Assembly (NCBI GenBank): GCA_037349105.1
Contig: JAYJMM010000100.1
Coordinates: 1,768,501-1,832,500, forward strand
DNA: 64,000 nucleotides
From: Limnomonas spitsbergensis
Taxonomy: Eukaryota; Chlorophyta; Chlorophyceae; Chlamydomonadales
Reading direction: 5' to 3'
Shown: positions 21,762 through 33,441 of the stretch, piece by piece
Layout: every line of letters starts with the position of its first letter
Position numbering within the stretch: position 1 is the first letter of the stretch
The notes under the pieces: model-generated
Seen by the model: only the letters and a program-made list of their open reading frames with translations
Database searches by the model: none
Told to the model about the DNA's origin: nothing
Program-made: the position numbers and the translations under genes

Positions 21762-24700
21762 CTAAGACAGCTTGACCAACATCTTGTTCTTCTTCCCAGC
21801 CGCAATCAGCAGCATCCTGCCATCGATCAGGTCCTCCTCCTTGATGGCCAACATCTCCTCCTGCACCTTCTGGTTGTTCAAGTAAATGCCGCCACCCTTG
21901 ATCATCCTGCACAAGCAAGGGATTTTCGAATCAAATCCTTGAAGTGAAACAATTTTTTGATCTCAGTTCAGATCAGGAATCTGGTAATTCTAGGAAATTC
22001 CGCGGCCCTTGATCATCCTATACTAGAGATTTATTTGATAAATTTTGGTTTGGTCTTCTGGTCCAGAGATCCCGAGGTCGGGTCAGGTCAGGCTTCTGGT
22101 TGTTCAAGTAAATTCCGCCACCCTTGATGATCCTGCTCAAGCAAGGGATTTGCATACAAACAAATTTTGGCAACAGAAACAAAGTTCACCAGTCGGGTGA
22201 GGTCCGGTTGCTGGTTGTTCAAGTCAACGCCGCCACCCTCAATCATCCTGCTCAAGCAAGAAAGTTACAAACATACAAATTTTGGCAACCAAAATAGATT
22301 TCACCAGTCCGGTCAGGTCAGGCTTCTGGTTCTTTAAGTAAACGCCGCCACCCTTGATCATCCTGCACAAGCAAGGCATTTGCAAAATAAAATTTTGGGA
22401 ACGAAAACAAATTTTACAAGCCTGGTTATCTTTTTCAAGCAATTACTCAGCAAAGCAGCGACAACAAATTTGGGGGGGTGTTCAGGTCAGGTTCCTGGTT
22501 ATTTAAGTAAATGCCAATGCCCTCCATCATCTTGCACACGAAGTTTGCAATTAAGCCGAATTGAGGTATGCCGGGCATGCCGGTCCTGCTTCTGGTATTC
22601 TCAACTAATTGCCCCTTGCTTGTCTCAAGTCAGACCGAGACCATCACGTCCATGTGGGGGCAAGCCGACCAGCTGCTCCCGGCTCAGATTCGCCAAATGA
22701 TCATCACCCGCCACCCCAAAACATAAAGCGCCATAACTGGCACTCACTTGCATTCCTGTCCCTAGCCTGTCTGAAGTATAATCGAGACCAGTACCGGTCC
22801 GGAGGCACATGCCGACCAGCTTTGCTGAAGGTGCGTCACCCGCCTCCACAAAATACTAACCGAAATAACTGGCAATCACCGATAGTAACAGTGCGGATGT
22901 GGCCACGGCCCCAAGCTGTGCTGTTGCTTTTACCTCCACACCCTACTAGGGCGTAGCTTTCTCTCTTTCTGGCAGTCACTTGCTTCACGGTCCCGAGCCG
23001 GTTTGCAGACCAATGGAGACCATGGGGCAAACCAGTCTAGGAGCACGCCCACCAGCCACTCCCAAGAACTTGCTCAAGGTGCATCACCCACCCGCCAAAA
23101 ACAAAACCGACACAAACGTCACTCACTTGCGCCCCTGCCCCTTGCTTGTCTGAAGTCCGATAGAAACCATAACGTCCACGAGGGGCACGCCGACCAGCTG
23201 CTCCCTGCTTAAGGTGGCTGATGGTGCGTCGCTCGCAACGGCCTCCAGCGTCTGCGCGTCCAGCTTGGTGTTGCTGCCGGGCTTCAGTGCCTATAAAGCG
23301 GGCGGCAGTTACATGTGACATAATTGTCCTGCTAGATGGTACATTATGGCTGATGGTGCATCACTCGCTACCGCCTCCAGCGTCTGCGCCTCCAGCTTGG
23401 TGTTGCTGCCGGGCTTCAGTGCCTATAAAGCGGGCGGCAGTTACATGTGACATAATTGTCCAGCTAGATGGTACATTATGGCTGATGGTGCATCACTCGC
23501 TACCGCCTCCAGCGTCTGCGCGTCCAGCTTGGTGTTGCTGCCGGGCTTCAGTGCCTATAAAGCGGGCGGCAGTTACATGTGACATAATTGTCCTGCTAGA
23601 TGGTACATTATGGCTGATGGTGCATCACTCGCTACCGCCTCCAGCGTCTGCGCCTCCAGCTTGGTGTTGCTGCCGGGCTTCAGTGCCTATAAAGCGGGCG
23701 GCAGTTACATATGACATAATCATAATTGTCCTGCTAGATGGTACATTATGGCTGATGGTGCATCACTCGCTACCGCCTCCAGCGTCTGCGCGTCCAGCTT
23801 GGTGTTACTGCCGGGCTTCAGTGCCTATAAAGCGGGCAGCAGTCACACGTGGCATGTTTGTCCAGCTAGATGGATTAAAAGGGGTCGGCAATCCAGCTAG
23901 ATCCAGCCAGATCCAGCTAGATCCAGCCGGATCCAGCTAGACGGATAGTCACGTAATGGCTGATGGTGCATCGCTCGCTTCAGTCTCCAGCGTCTGCCTG
24001 TCCAGTTTAATGTCGCTGCCATGCTTCAGAGCCCAATCAGCAGAGCAGGCAGCAGTGAAACAAATAAATAATCGTATACGTAGACAAGTGCGTGGATTAA
24101 GTAAGCCGCCCATGTTGGCCGAAGCATGGGACACAGCAACCAAACAGGCGAGTAGTCACATGTATTATTCGATGGTACTTGCTGCCAAACTCCATGGCCT
24201 GAAAACAGGCAGTAGGTAAAAGCACCCGCTCTATGGTAGTAGTAAGGTGCACAAGGTGGTCTTGCAGCTGAAAAACAAACACTACTCCTTGCCGTGCATT
24301 AACTCAACGTGTTTGCCTCCCTTCCGTCTCGCTCTCCCTTACCTTTCCTTGCTTGCCTTCCCTCCTCTTGTTTTTCCACTGGCAATGATTAAAAAAACGA
24401 GGAAACGACGCTCTCTTATCTCCATGGCTTGAAGCGCTGCGTGTGTTCCTCCCGGTTTGCTCTTCCCACCATAATAATGGTTCAGAACTCAAACAAAATC
24501 CGTCATTTCTCACCTCCGTGGTTTGCAGGGCTTGTCTCAGCCCCTCCTCTCCATGCACAAACTTGGTCACCTCCTCAGCCAGCCTGCGTTGCACGCCGTT
24601 CGGCACGTAGCCAGGCTGACCCATGGCCGCCTCCAGCTCAGCTATCTCTTCCAGGCCCAAGAACGTAAGCATGCGAAGGAACTTGACGACGTCGGTGTCA

Positions 24701-27700
24701 GTCACCGCAAACAGATGCTGATAAAATTTATAGGGGGACATGCGCTCGGACGAGAGCCAAACCGCGCCACCCACCGACTTGCCGAATTTGCGGCCCTCAC
24801 TGTCCACCTGACAGAGGGATGGGCAACGCGGGAACGGCATTGTTGAATGTCATTGTTGTTGTTATTATTATCATTATTTATTTGGATGCTTTGCGGAAAC
24901 TTGCCGCTCCCTCACTGTCCACCTGACAGAGGAATGGGCAGCGCAGGAAGGGCGTTGCTGGTTGTCATTGTTGATGTTGTTATCATGACCTTTTGTATTA
25001 AAAGCTTTGCAGAAACTTTCGGCTCCATCACACCGTCAACCTGTCATCAGAACCGAAGAGGAAGGGTGGTAAAGGGGGTAGTTGCGGTTGCTGTTCTTAA
25101 TTTAAATGCTGGCGGTAGCGCGGGAAGGGCGTTGTTGGTTGTCATTGTTGTTCTGTTGTTATCATAACCTTTTGTATTTAAATGCTTTGCGGAAACTTGC
25201 GACCCCATCACACCGTCAACCTGTCATCAGAACCAAAGAGGAGGGGCGGTAAAGGGGATAGTTGTGGATGCTGTTGTAAATTTACATGCTTAGCGAGGGG
25301 GAGGGCAGGGGATTTTGAAATGCGCAACGGAAAGGAATTGGCAGGCCAAGTGGCTGGATGACTACCGTACTTGCTCTTGCTGTTGTTGTTGTTGTTATTT
25401 ATTCCAATGCTCAGCGGAAAGTGCTTTAGTAGGCCAATGGCAGGGCGACCACTGTGGGCCTATTGTGCCCTAGCCTTGGCCGGCCTCTGGCTGTTGGCCC
25501 AAGCGGCAGGCATGAAGCTGCACCTGACTCATCTGTCGTTAAGCCAATCGATGTAGCCAATTTTATTTTATGTTTAATTGTATATATTGCTGGTCACTGG
25601 AAATTCAAAATAAACAGCAGGGGGGGGGGGAGGGGGGGTAAAGTCAGGGTGGTATCATGGTGAGCACTGAAGCAGTTTATCCTCATCGTGATTCAGCTAC
25701 ATGTCAGCTACATTCCGGCCTCTGGCCAGAGGCCCCTTTTGTGGTCAGCCGAAGGTGGACTTGAAGCTGACAAATAAAGCATGATGTGTGTGCGAGGGGG
25801 GGTCTAGGCTACAAGGCAGGCCGCACTATCTCCTAGATAACACGCAATAGCAAGCAGCAGATAGGGTTTGCTGCACCAAGCCCCACCGGCCTTAGGCTGA
25901 AGTCTAGCTTAAGTGTGCTGTAAGCATAGCTGAAGTGTGGATTAAGTAAAATGAAGTGTAGATAACTTGGAGCTTAAGTGTAGCTGAATTGCAGCTGGCA
26001 TTAGGCTTAAGAGAAAGTCAAACATTGTTGACATGTAGCTGAAGGATACATGAAGCGTAGCTGAGGTGTGGCTGGAATGTAGCAGAAGTGAGTGATAGTC
26101 GAAGCACCCTTACCGCTCTTTGCCTCCGCAAGAAATTATTTCGCCGTCGCACCTTAGGAAAACTTAGGCAGAAAACACCGCTTTTGGGACGTCACACAAA
26201 TTATTCAGTGAAGCGCTTAAGCTAAAAAACATATGTATTTCTCATTTGAGAGGCAAAACAAGTCTACGGTACGTAAGCTCTGTTTACCACTCACCAGCAA
26301 CGGGAAGGTGAGGCCGAAGCATGATGGTGCCTCCTGGCTCCCGTCCTCCTTCCCCAGCAACCTGAAGGAAACAAAACGAGGTGTCAGTTATAGAAAAAAT
26401 GAAACAGGATGGCAACTCCGAGACAGGATGGTGCCTCCTGGCTCCCGTCCTCCTTCCCCAGCAACCTGAAGGAAAGGAATGGACGCGCAAGTCAGGGGGG
26501 AAATGCAACAGGAGGGCGCTTCCAAGGCAGGGAGAGGGGCCTCATAGCTAGTATTCTCCTTCGACCCACCAACCTGCAAGAAAGAAAATGGCAAGCCAGT
26601 CAAGAACAAATAGATAACGTTGCCTCAGAGACAGCATGGGGCCTCCTGGCTCCAGTGCTCCCCTGCCCCCCCAGCAACCTGCAAGACATAAAACAAGGCG
26701 CCAGTCATGAAAGGGAAAAAACGAAACAGGACGGCGCTTCCAAGACATGACGGGGCCTCCTGACTGCCATGATCCTGCCCCTATACCCTGCAAGAAAGAA
26801 TGGAGGATAAAAAAAAAGGACGGCGACTCCGAAACAGGAAGAGGCCTCCGGACACTGGACAGCCGGGGCTGTGGCAACCGTCCTCCATCCCCAGCCACTT
26901 CAAGGAAGAAAAAGCGGCGTCGGTCAAGGAGGGAAAGTAAGGTATTCTTGCGGAAGAAATAAGGACACAGGGCGGGGCTTTCTAGACAGGATAGGGCCTC
27001 CTGGCTGCTGTCCTCCTTCGCCAGCAAAGTGCAAGAATTGAATCGAGGTGCCAATCAAGGATCTAAAAACCCGAGCAAACCTGCAAAAGAGTAAAGTAGG
27101 GCGGGAAACGAAGTAAGACGGCGCATTGAAGACTGGGAAGGGCCTTCTGGCCATTGCCCTCCTCACCCAACAATATGCAAGAAAGGAAACGAGGCGCCGG
27201 TCAAGGGGGGGAAACGAGTGCGGTACACTTGGCATGCAAGGCGTGAGATTCAAGGGCACGGCACATCCTGGTTGTAGCATGAGGGTTTAGGGTTACGGGT
27301 TTGGGGTTTTGGGGTGCCTTAATCGCAGGCTTATGGTTTAGAGTTGCAGGTAAGGGGTATATCTTTAGGGTTCAGGGTTAGCGTGCTTCACACGGGGTCT
27401 AAGTTATAGAGTTTGGAATTGAAGCGTTCAGTGTCAAGGGTAACATTTTAGGGGTTAGCGTGCCTCAAGTGGCGCGTGGGCATGGGCAAGATAGCGAGTC
27501 ACATTCATGCCGCAAAAACTCGAGCAGCGGTACACTCTACCAACGCAGGGCAAGCATGACGCAGCAGCGCTGTGGCAATCAGCCGAGGCGGCATCCAACC
27601 TATCCAGCACAATGCAAAACTGCGGTAGAGAGCATGTAAGCCCTCAAGCCCTCAAGCCCTGTCCAGATCGTTCAGCCCCCGAGGTGAACAGCAGTCAGAC

Positions 27701-30700
27701 ATTGCCAATTTCTCACAACACGGCACAATGCGGCGCAGGATTCGTGTTACGCGGTAAAAAAATGAAGCCCTGCCCTGTTCAGATCATTCATTCCCTGACG
27801 TCTACAGCAGTCAGACATTGCCAATTCTTCACAACACGGCATAATACAGCGCAGAATTAGTGTAATGCGGTACAGATTATGCGATTCAGGGCTTCAGGCC
27901 ATACGGCCCCCCAAGCAGCCTCACAGTCTCCTCACCCACCCTTGAGGTCTGTGCCCGCTGTTATATTCCTCCACTGGCTTGCTTTCAGCCTCCCAACCCG
28001 CCCTTCATCTCCCATGCCAGCCTGTTACCTTCGCACGAGACCTGCGCCCGCTGTAGTATTCCCCTACTGGCCAGCTACCAGCCTCCCAGCACGCCCTTCA
28101 CCTCCCACGCCCTCTTCTCTGCACCAGTCTGCCCTTCATCTCCCATGCCAGCCTGTTACCTTCGCACGAGACCTGCGCCCGCTGTAGTATTCCCCTACTG
28201 GCCAGCTACCAGCCTCCCAGCACGCCCTTCACCTCCCACGCCCTCTTCTCTGCACCAGTCTGCCCTTCATCTCCCATGCCAGCCTGTTACCTTCGCACGA
28301 GACCTGCGCCCGCTGTAGTATTCCCCTACTGGCCAGCTACCAGCCTCCCAGCACGCCCTTCACCTCCCACGCCCTCTTCTCTGCACCAGTCTGCCCTTCA
28401 TCTCCCACGCCAGCCTGTTACCTTCGCACGAGATCTGTGCCCGCTGTAATATTCCCCCACTGGTCGCTACCGCCGATCTGCACCCGCACGCCCTCTTCTC
28501 TGCAGAGGTGTACGAAGTCGTAACCCTGAATCCACACATTCAGACAATCACATTTTCAGGCATCCAAACATACAGCAATTAAGACATTCACACCAAGCAC
28601 ATTGTTTGCCATAGGCCCTATACAATTTTGTGACTCACTTACAGCAATGTCCCCTCCCAAGGGGGACCTTCCTGTAGGAAAAACTACTGTTGGAAGTCAT
28701 TCAAGGTCTGACACGCCCCTAAAAAGGGGGCGCATTATGCCGTATCGTGCTACCTTGTTAGTACAATCCAGCTAAAACTGTGCCATATCCTGCTATCTTG
28801 GTTGTGCAATCTGGCTTAACCTGTGCCATACCGGGCGGTATCGTGCTGCCTTGGCAGTACTGTCCAACTAAACATGTGCCGAGTGTAATCCGGCTGAACC
28901 TGTGTCGTATCGTGCTGCCTTGGTAGTAAAATCCAGCTTAACCTGGGCCTTATCGTGCTCCAATATCGGTGCCATTCCACCAAATCTGTGCTGTATCCTG
29001 CGACCTTGGTGGTACAATCCGTCTAAACATGTGCTGCATCGTGCTACCTTGGTGGTACAATCCGGCTTAACATGGGCCTTATCCTGCCACCTTATCGGTG
29101 CCATTCCACCAAGTCTGTGCTGTATCCTGGGACTTTGTTTCAGGGCCTGCCCCAGCTTCACCTGTAACAGCTGATAGGTGAACTCGGTGAAGCTGATGCC
29201 CTGTTCCGATTCCAGGCGTGTCTTGACCTGCAGGGGTACGGGAGGGAGAGGGGAAGGTACTGAGAAGGAGGGGGAGGATGGGAGGTAATGAGGGGGAGGG
29301 GGAGGGGGAGGGGGAGGGGGAGGGGGGGGGGAGTGAGGGGTAGAAGGAGGGGGAGGTAGTGGGGGGTAGAGTGAGGGCGAGGTTGTGAGGTGCAGAGGGT
29401 GGGGGAGGTAGTGAGATTCACAGACATAAGGGTGGAGGCTGGGAGGTTCATGGTTTGTGTTGCAGCTAACGTACTTACAGCTTTGCCTGCCCTTGCCGTT
29501 TGCACCAGGGGGTGGGAAGCCACGGGGGGCAGATCTGAAGAAATTTCCTGCACCCTGGTTTTGGCTCCTGGATCAAATCCTCTTTGCTTCCCCCCCCCTG
29601 GTTTGCACCTTGCCCAATATGTGCCCTCTCACCGAGTCCTTGGCCAGCATTGTGCCCACTCGGGCAAACTTTCCAACGTCTCGCAGGAATCCCAGGAACG
29701 AGATGCCCTTGAACCAGTCAAGGTTGTTGACGACACGCATGGGGGGTGCAGAGGGGCCCTCGCTGCCGCGAGCGAGGATCCCTTCCAGCTGCCGGCCAAT
29801 GGCTGGGGGCAGGAGGATGAGATGGGAAGCGTGAACGATCAGCGGTTTGGGGTTACTGGCTTTGACGGTGGTCATGTCCTAGGCTTAAGATTGAAGGCTG
29901 GGAGACGCTTTGAAAGGCTAAATGTGGTCTCCTCAACTCATGCTTTACGGCGTTTGGATTTCTTTCTGATTTCAATTAGGGGCTTGGGCATGACAGAAGC
30001 ATCTCCTTACAGGCTTTGGACAGAGCATACCGCAAGAGAAATAGGCAGGTAAGTAGGCAGTTAGGTAAGCAGTTAGGCAGGTAGGTAGGCAAGTAGGCAG
30101 GCAGGTAGGCAAGCAGGTAGGCGAATAGGCGGGCAGGTAGGCAGATTAGTAGGTCAGGGTGCACAGCCAGAGAAACACAGAGGATAGAAAGGCAAGGCCT
30201 GAATCCTGACGGGGTTCAAATGACGCTGGCTGAGCCCAGGTGGACAATAAAAAGTTTCTCACTTTCTGTATGCATGCCTGTGGAAATGGCTGGCGACCTC
30301 TTTCAGCCCAGTACTGGGTGCACCAGCCATGCGCTACCATGCACCAAGTAGTGGCGTTCCACACATGTGCCTCATGCATCCTAGCATCAGCATGCCCACC
30401 ATGCACCTCATGCATATATAAGACCAGCATATATGTAGCAGCACGCAACCCATGCGCTACCATGCACACATGAAACTCATGCAGCAGCTTGTCACCCATG
30501 CGTTCCATGCATCCAAGACAACCAAGCATCAACATGCCCCTCACCATGCACTGCAACGTATGTACAGCACCCATGCAGAGGCAAACTATGCATATGCTTC
30601 ATGCGTGCAAGCTACCAATGCGGCAGCACCCACCCACTCATCTGCCATGCATGCATGCATGCCACGCAGGCCCCATGCATGCATGACACGCATACGGCAT

Positions 30701-31123
30701 TAGGCCACCGATGCGCCATGATGCACCCGTTCAACAGCACCCACCCTGGACGTTTCCTTCAATCTCCTCCTCGGACAGCACAGGGCGCTCCGTGCTGCGG
30801 CCGGAAGGGTCCCCAACACGCCCTGTTGCACCTCCCAGCAGCGCTACTGGTGTGTGGCCACACCTCTGGAACCAAGACAGGACGATTATCCCCAGTAGGT
30901 TGCCCAGGTGCAGGCTGTCAGCGGTGGGGTCGAAGCCGCAGTAGACGGACAGGGACTCGGCAGTGGCCACCTTGGCCAAATCGTCGCTGGTAACCTCTTG
31001 AATGAGGCCGCGTTGTCGCAAGATGGAAACGACATCGCCGCTAACGGCTTGAGCCGTCGTCGTCCCTCCTTGCGAGTGAGACCGAGGGAGTGAGGGAGGA
31101 GTGCGATGAACACATTGACGCAA
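21762..31123 (-). CDS. tyrS: Tyrosyl-tRNA synthetase, bacterial/organellar type
   Basis: Charges tRNA-Tyr with tyrosine. In plants the nuclear gene for this bacterial-type enzyme serves plastid and mitochondrion. Exons: 31123-30745, 29802-29633, 29227-29162, 28525-28422, 26361-26295, 24807-24514, 23290-23127, 21906-21762. They sum to 1,389 nt, 462 residues plus stop. Motifs in order: [17 protein letters not shown] (class I HIGH signature as HLGN), [51 protein letters not shown] (tyrosine site), [14 protein letters not shown] (KMSKS equivalent), SPYKFYQ, and a C-terminal S4-like segment [14 protein letters not shown] ending [13 protein letters not shown]. The start is the first Met in the open frame; about 20 residues precede the conserved region and could be part of a transit peptide. 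A longer N terminus from 31316 has a GTAAGT donor but does not join in phase. Confidence 0.95.
21990..22545 (-). repeat. Copies of the 5' edge of the last TyrRS exon
   Basis: Five copies, about 110 bp apart, of the acceptor plus the start encoding [12 protein letters not shown] (plus-strand CTTGATCATCCTGC preceded by GCCGCCACC). They lie near 22000, 22120, 22240, 22350 and 22520, all upstream of the true exon at 21906. They decay with distance; each keeps CTGGTTNTTCAAGTAAA. Confidence 0.88.
22590..23100 (-). repeat. Copies of the 3' edge of TyrRS exon 23290-23127
   Basis: Three degraded copies of the exon's last third (encoding [24 protein letters not shown]) and its donor lie near 22600-22720, 22755-22850 and 22965-23095, all downstream of the exon. 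The first still encodes [10 protein letters not shown]. Confidence 0.85.
23330..24045 (-). repeat. 132-bp copies of the 5' edge of TyrRS exon 23290-23127
   Basis: Five copies of the acceptor plus exon start ([20 protein letters not shown]) lie upstream of the true exon. The CTATAAAGC acceptor context is at 23421, 23553, 23685 and 23823 (steps of 132, 132, 132 and 138 bp from 23289), with an older copy near 24030. The nearest copies are almost identical. The unit length divides by three and creates a spurious 239-residue ORF on the plus strand. Confidence 0.92.
24840..25260 (-). repeat. Copies of the 5' edge of the KFGKS exon of TyrRS
   Basis: Three copies of the start of exon 24807-24514 and its acceptor (plus-strand CACTGTCCACCTGACAGAGG) lie near 24910, 25025 and 25205, upstream of the exon, with TTGTTGTTATCAT linkers. 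The two distal copies have changed to CACACCGTCAACCTGTCATC. Confidence 0.85.
25680..26105. repeat. Dispersed CAGCTACA element copies and TGTAGCTGAA repeats in a TyrRS intron
   Basis: Positions 25690-25770 match a dispersed element on the plus strand; 25865-25945 match it on the minus strand (GGGTTTGCTGCACCAAGCCCC). Between them and onward to 26105 is a loose series of GTAGCTGAAGTG-like units, which are the reverse complement of the element's CAGCTACA head. Confidence 0.65.
26440..27195 (-). repeat. Seven copies of TyrRS exon 26361-26295 with its acceptor
   Basis: Upstream of the 67-nt exon encoding [20 protein letters not shown] are seven copies at steps of about 105-135 bp (acceptor cores near 26465, 26572, 26680, 26785, 26890, 27025 and 27165). 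The nearest keeps [14 protein letters not shown] but has lost FGLT. Farther copies show frameshifts and substitutions. Confidence 0.9.
27655..27880. repeat. Direct duplication of about 115 bp
   Basis: Two copies containing AGCAGTCAGACATTGCCAAT and CACAACACGGCA.AAT in a TyrRS intron. They are unrelated to the neighbouring exons as far as I can see. Confidence 0.8.
27935..28421 (-). repeat. 131-bp copies of the 3' edge of the [10 protein letters not shown] exon of TyrRS
   Basis: Three near-identical 131-bp copies plus an older fourth follow exon 28525-28422. The CGCACGAG core is at 28032, 28163, 28294 and, in the exon, 28425. Each carries a mutated version of the exon end (bases around CCAGTAGGGGAATACTACAG in place of CCAGTGGGGGAATATTACAG) and the same GTAACAGGCTGG donor. 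All are downstream. Frame and key codons are lost, so only the most upstream copy can encode the active site. Confidence 0.92.
28735..29135. repeat. Degenerate GTACAATCCGGCTTAACATG tandem array
   Basis: Seven or so units of about 55-65 bp with TATCGTGCTACCTTGGTGGT and ACAATCC.GCT.AAC.TG, partly shared with 17395-17520. It lies in the TyrRS intron downstream of the exon ending at 29162. Confidence 0.75.
29265..29405. repeat. G-rich purine tract
   Basis: Runs of GGGGGA on the plus strand with a nearly perfect core at 29290-29335. It has strong potential for G-quadruplex or triplex DNA. On the transcribed (minus) strand it is C/T-rich and ends about 40 nt from the acceptor of exon 29227-29162, so it lies directly upstream of that acceptor. 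Confidence 0.7.
30035..30720. repeat. Tetranucleotide-like (GTAGGCAG) tract and CATGCA-rich repeats
   Basis: Positions 30045-30145 are a degenerate (GGTAGGCA)n tract. Positions 30275-30700 are rich in ATGCATGC and CATGCAC, with direct repeats such as CCATGCGCTACCATGCAC at about 30328 and 30449. Both fill TyrRS intron 1. ORFs here are simple-sequence artefacts. Confidence 0.75.
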
Positions 31124-33441
31124 TATGCGACACGCTAATAATGGTCGGCGAACTTACTCGATACTTCGTTCGCGGGTCGAAGGGGTGCGAAAGGACCTCG
31201 CCGATGATGCAGCCTGTCGCGGGGTGCGTTGAGTCCTTAGTGGAGGCAGTCAAAAAGATGCAGACACAAACGTACCGAACGCTGCATGGTGCTCGACTTG
31301 AACTTAGACAGCGCATGGCGAGGCTGAACCGGAATACGCTTCAAAAACGCCACGGGTGAAAGAAAGAAAGAAAGAAAACGCCTGAGCGTGGCTTGAGGAT
31401 CCAAGCATGGGACCACATGCACGCCCAGCTCCGAAACCTATCCGAACACGTGGTGGGCGCACCAACAAACGAATGAACTGTCACAAGCCCAGGTGGTCAC
31501 AAGCCCATAACACGGCGGAGGCATCTGCGAAGGCCGGTTCCCCACTTTCAGTCAGCTAGCATTATTCTATTCAAATTTTGCTTTAGGTGGAATCCCCGGA
31601 GGAACCGTAAGGTTCCGGAGGTTAAGGGATAAAATCAAAAGAGCCTTGTCATCTCCGTGCGTGCGTGCATGCACGACTGAAGAAATCCACACCCGAGAGT
31701 ACATGAACACCCGAAAAGGCCTCACACAAACGTAGCTTAAACAAACTAAGGGTCAAGGCTTGTAATCCGTTTACCTGACAATGCTCATCCATCAGCTGGC
31801 GTGCCCATCCAACAGCCACGCACGCCAGCTGGCGTTAGCTTAATTACATGACAGTATTTTATGACGGCTTAGCTGACGTGCCCATCCATCAGCCACGCAC
31901 GCCTCCTGGCGGTAGCAAATTTACATGACAGTTCAAAAGCCAGGGAAATTTGTGGAGGCTTCAGGAAAATGCGATAATGGTCTTTGGTTTAGGATGTGTT
32001 TGTCCTATTTGCCGTTTGTGTCGTGTTGAGAGGGCCTCTGGGTAGTTTGAGCCTTATGGTGACTAGTCTGCGACTTGTGTCTTTGCGGGTGGGGGGCAAT
32101 GCCTTCGGGTATCACATTGCCATGTTCCCTCTTAGTGTCTACGCTACTCTTTTTTCTGGCTTCTTGTCAGCTCTTGTCTCCTTCTGTTGGATGGGTGCCG
32201 TTTTTCGGTTTGGGTGGAAACGTTTGCCACCGCTGTGGGGTGGATTTATGGGGATAGAGTGTTCGAAGCTAGCGGGGTGCTGAGGTGGGTGGGGTAGCAG
32301 TTCCACCACTTTGCCCCCCCTATTTTTTACTGAATTCCCTGTATCAGGTTATAACCTAAAAGTTTTATTTATTGATGTATTCTTTGTCAAACTAACATAT
32401 AACTTAAGTTTCCTTAATCTTACTATTTTTTCCTTAATCTAGCTTTTTACGCATGAGTTTGTGTGGATGTGTTAGTGCTCGTTGGTCGTGAGCCTTTCCA
32501 GTTTCCCACTCATCTATTCTCGGCTGACGACGAAGGCCACATGCGCACCCGGGATTTTTAGGGCTGGACGGCCGGTGTCACACTTAGTTAAGTCCCAGCA
32601 AAATAAAATATAATGGGTTTTCCCGCATGTGACATGCACATGCAAATCAGGGGAGGGGGGTATCTCCCGCCCTTGCCCACGTCTCTTTCATTCTTCCCTC
32701 TTGTCTTACGATTCTTTTTATACATCTCCTTTAGAGGAGACAAAAAAAAACATGCCAAGAAAAATAAGTGGTGGGATTGAAAACTTTCCTTAACGACTAG
32801 ACGTAGGCCAAGAGTTCGGCCCTGACCGACGGCGACAATTTCTTCATTATATGCAACATCCGGAGCACGGCAGCTCGGTGCCTAGACGCGTAGTGAAAGC
32901 CAGAGCGGGTTTAAGAAGAAAATACACCAAAAGAAACCTGGATGACGGGCGACGATCCCCGGGGTTATTTCTACCAACCAGACCGCATGGTGCTCACTTA
33001 CGGAGCCGGACCTTTTTTAACAGGGCCCAGAGGCGTCGCGTCATTGGCATGCAAATTGCCTTACATGATGAGGATGGGTGGGAAGTTTGGCCACTGGTAG
33101 GGTCTCAAAAGGGGGCATGCATTGTTCCTGATGGGAGCACCGATAGCTAACGAGACAAGTGTTCAGGATCCCTCACTTTCCGCTTGATGTCCCTATTGAT
33201 GCCAGTATCTTCAGCCTGTCTTTGAGAATGTATCACGCAGAAACCTGGAAATCGTCCTGTATCCTTTCTGAGAATTTAGCCTTCCAGTTCAGAAGAACAG
33301 AAAAGCGAAGTCACCGCGCGCCCACCCTTCAACTCTCAGCGCTGCCACACACTCTCAGCACTGCCACATAAACCCTACTGCTCAACAATACGAACAATGA
33401 AATTAAAAAACGAGACTGCTGCTGCCGCTGCATGACGCTCG
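31124..33441. other. Intergenic region between TyrRS start and HisA stop
   Basis: 2.3 kb of relatively AT-rich DNA. It should hold the TyrRS promoter (right of 31123) and the HisA 3' UTR (left of 33442). It includes a (GAAA)n tract at about 31357-31378, the repeat pair at 31790-31950, and a shared sequence near 33006. The open frame at 31996-32283 (95 residues, hydrophobic) matches nothing I know and lacks support. Confidence 0.5.
31790..31950. repeat. Direct repeat pair with an 11-bp inverted repeat
   Basis: CAGCTGGCGTGCCCATCCA...AGCCACGCACGCC occurs at 31792-31830 and again, diverged, at 31870-31910, each followed by TTACATGACAGT. In the first copy AGCTGGCGTGC (31794-31804) is the exact reverse complement of GCACGCCAGCT (31820-31830), giving a hairpin. 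It may be a remnant of a small non-autonomous element. Confidence 0.7.

Noticed and set aside
23221..23940. 239-residue repetitive ORF on the plus strand
   Set aside because: It is the antisense of the 132-bp copies of the TyrRS exon edge; the true coding strand is minus.
29390..30052. 220-residue ORF on the plus strand
   Set aside because: It lies antisense across TyrRS exon 29802-29633 and adjacent repeats; the minus-strand exon has clear family motifs.
31160..31316. Upstream first exon of TyrRS starting at 31316
   Set aside because: It has a good GTAAGT donor, but no acceptor ahead of the conserved region restores the frame; left as an alternative 5' end.
31996..32283. 95-residue hydrophobic ORF as a membrane protein
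   Set aside because: Trp/Phe/Leu-rich by composition of a T/G-rich stretch; no family match and no context supporting expression.
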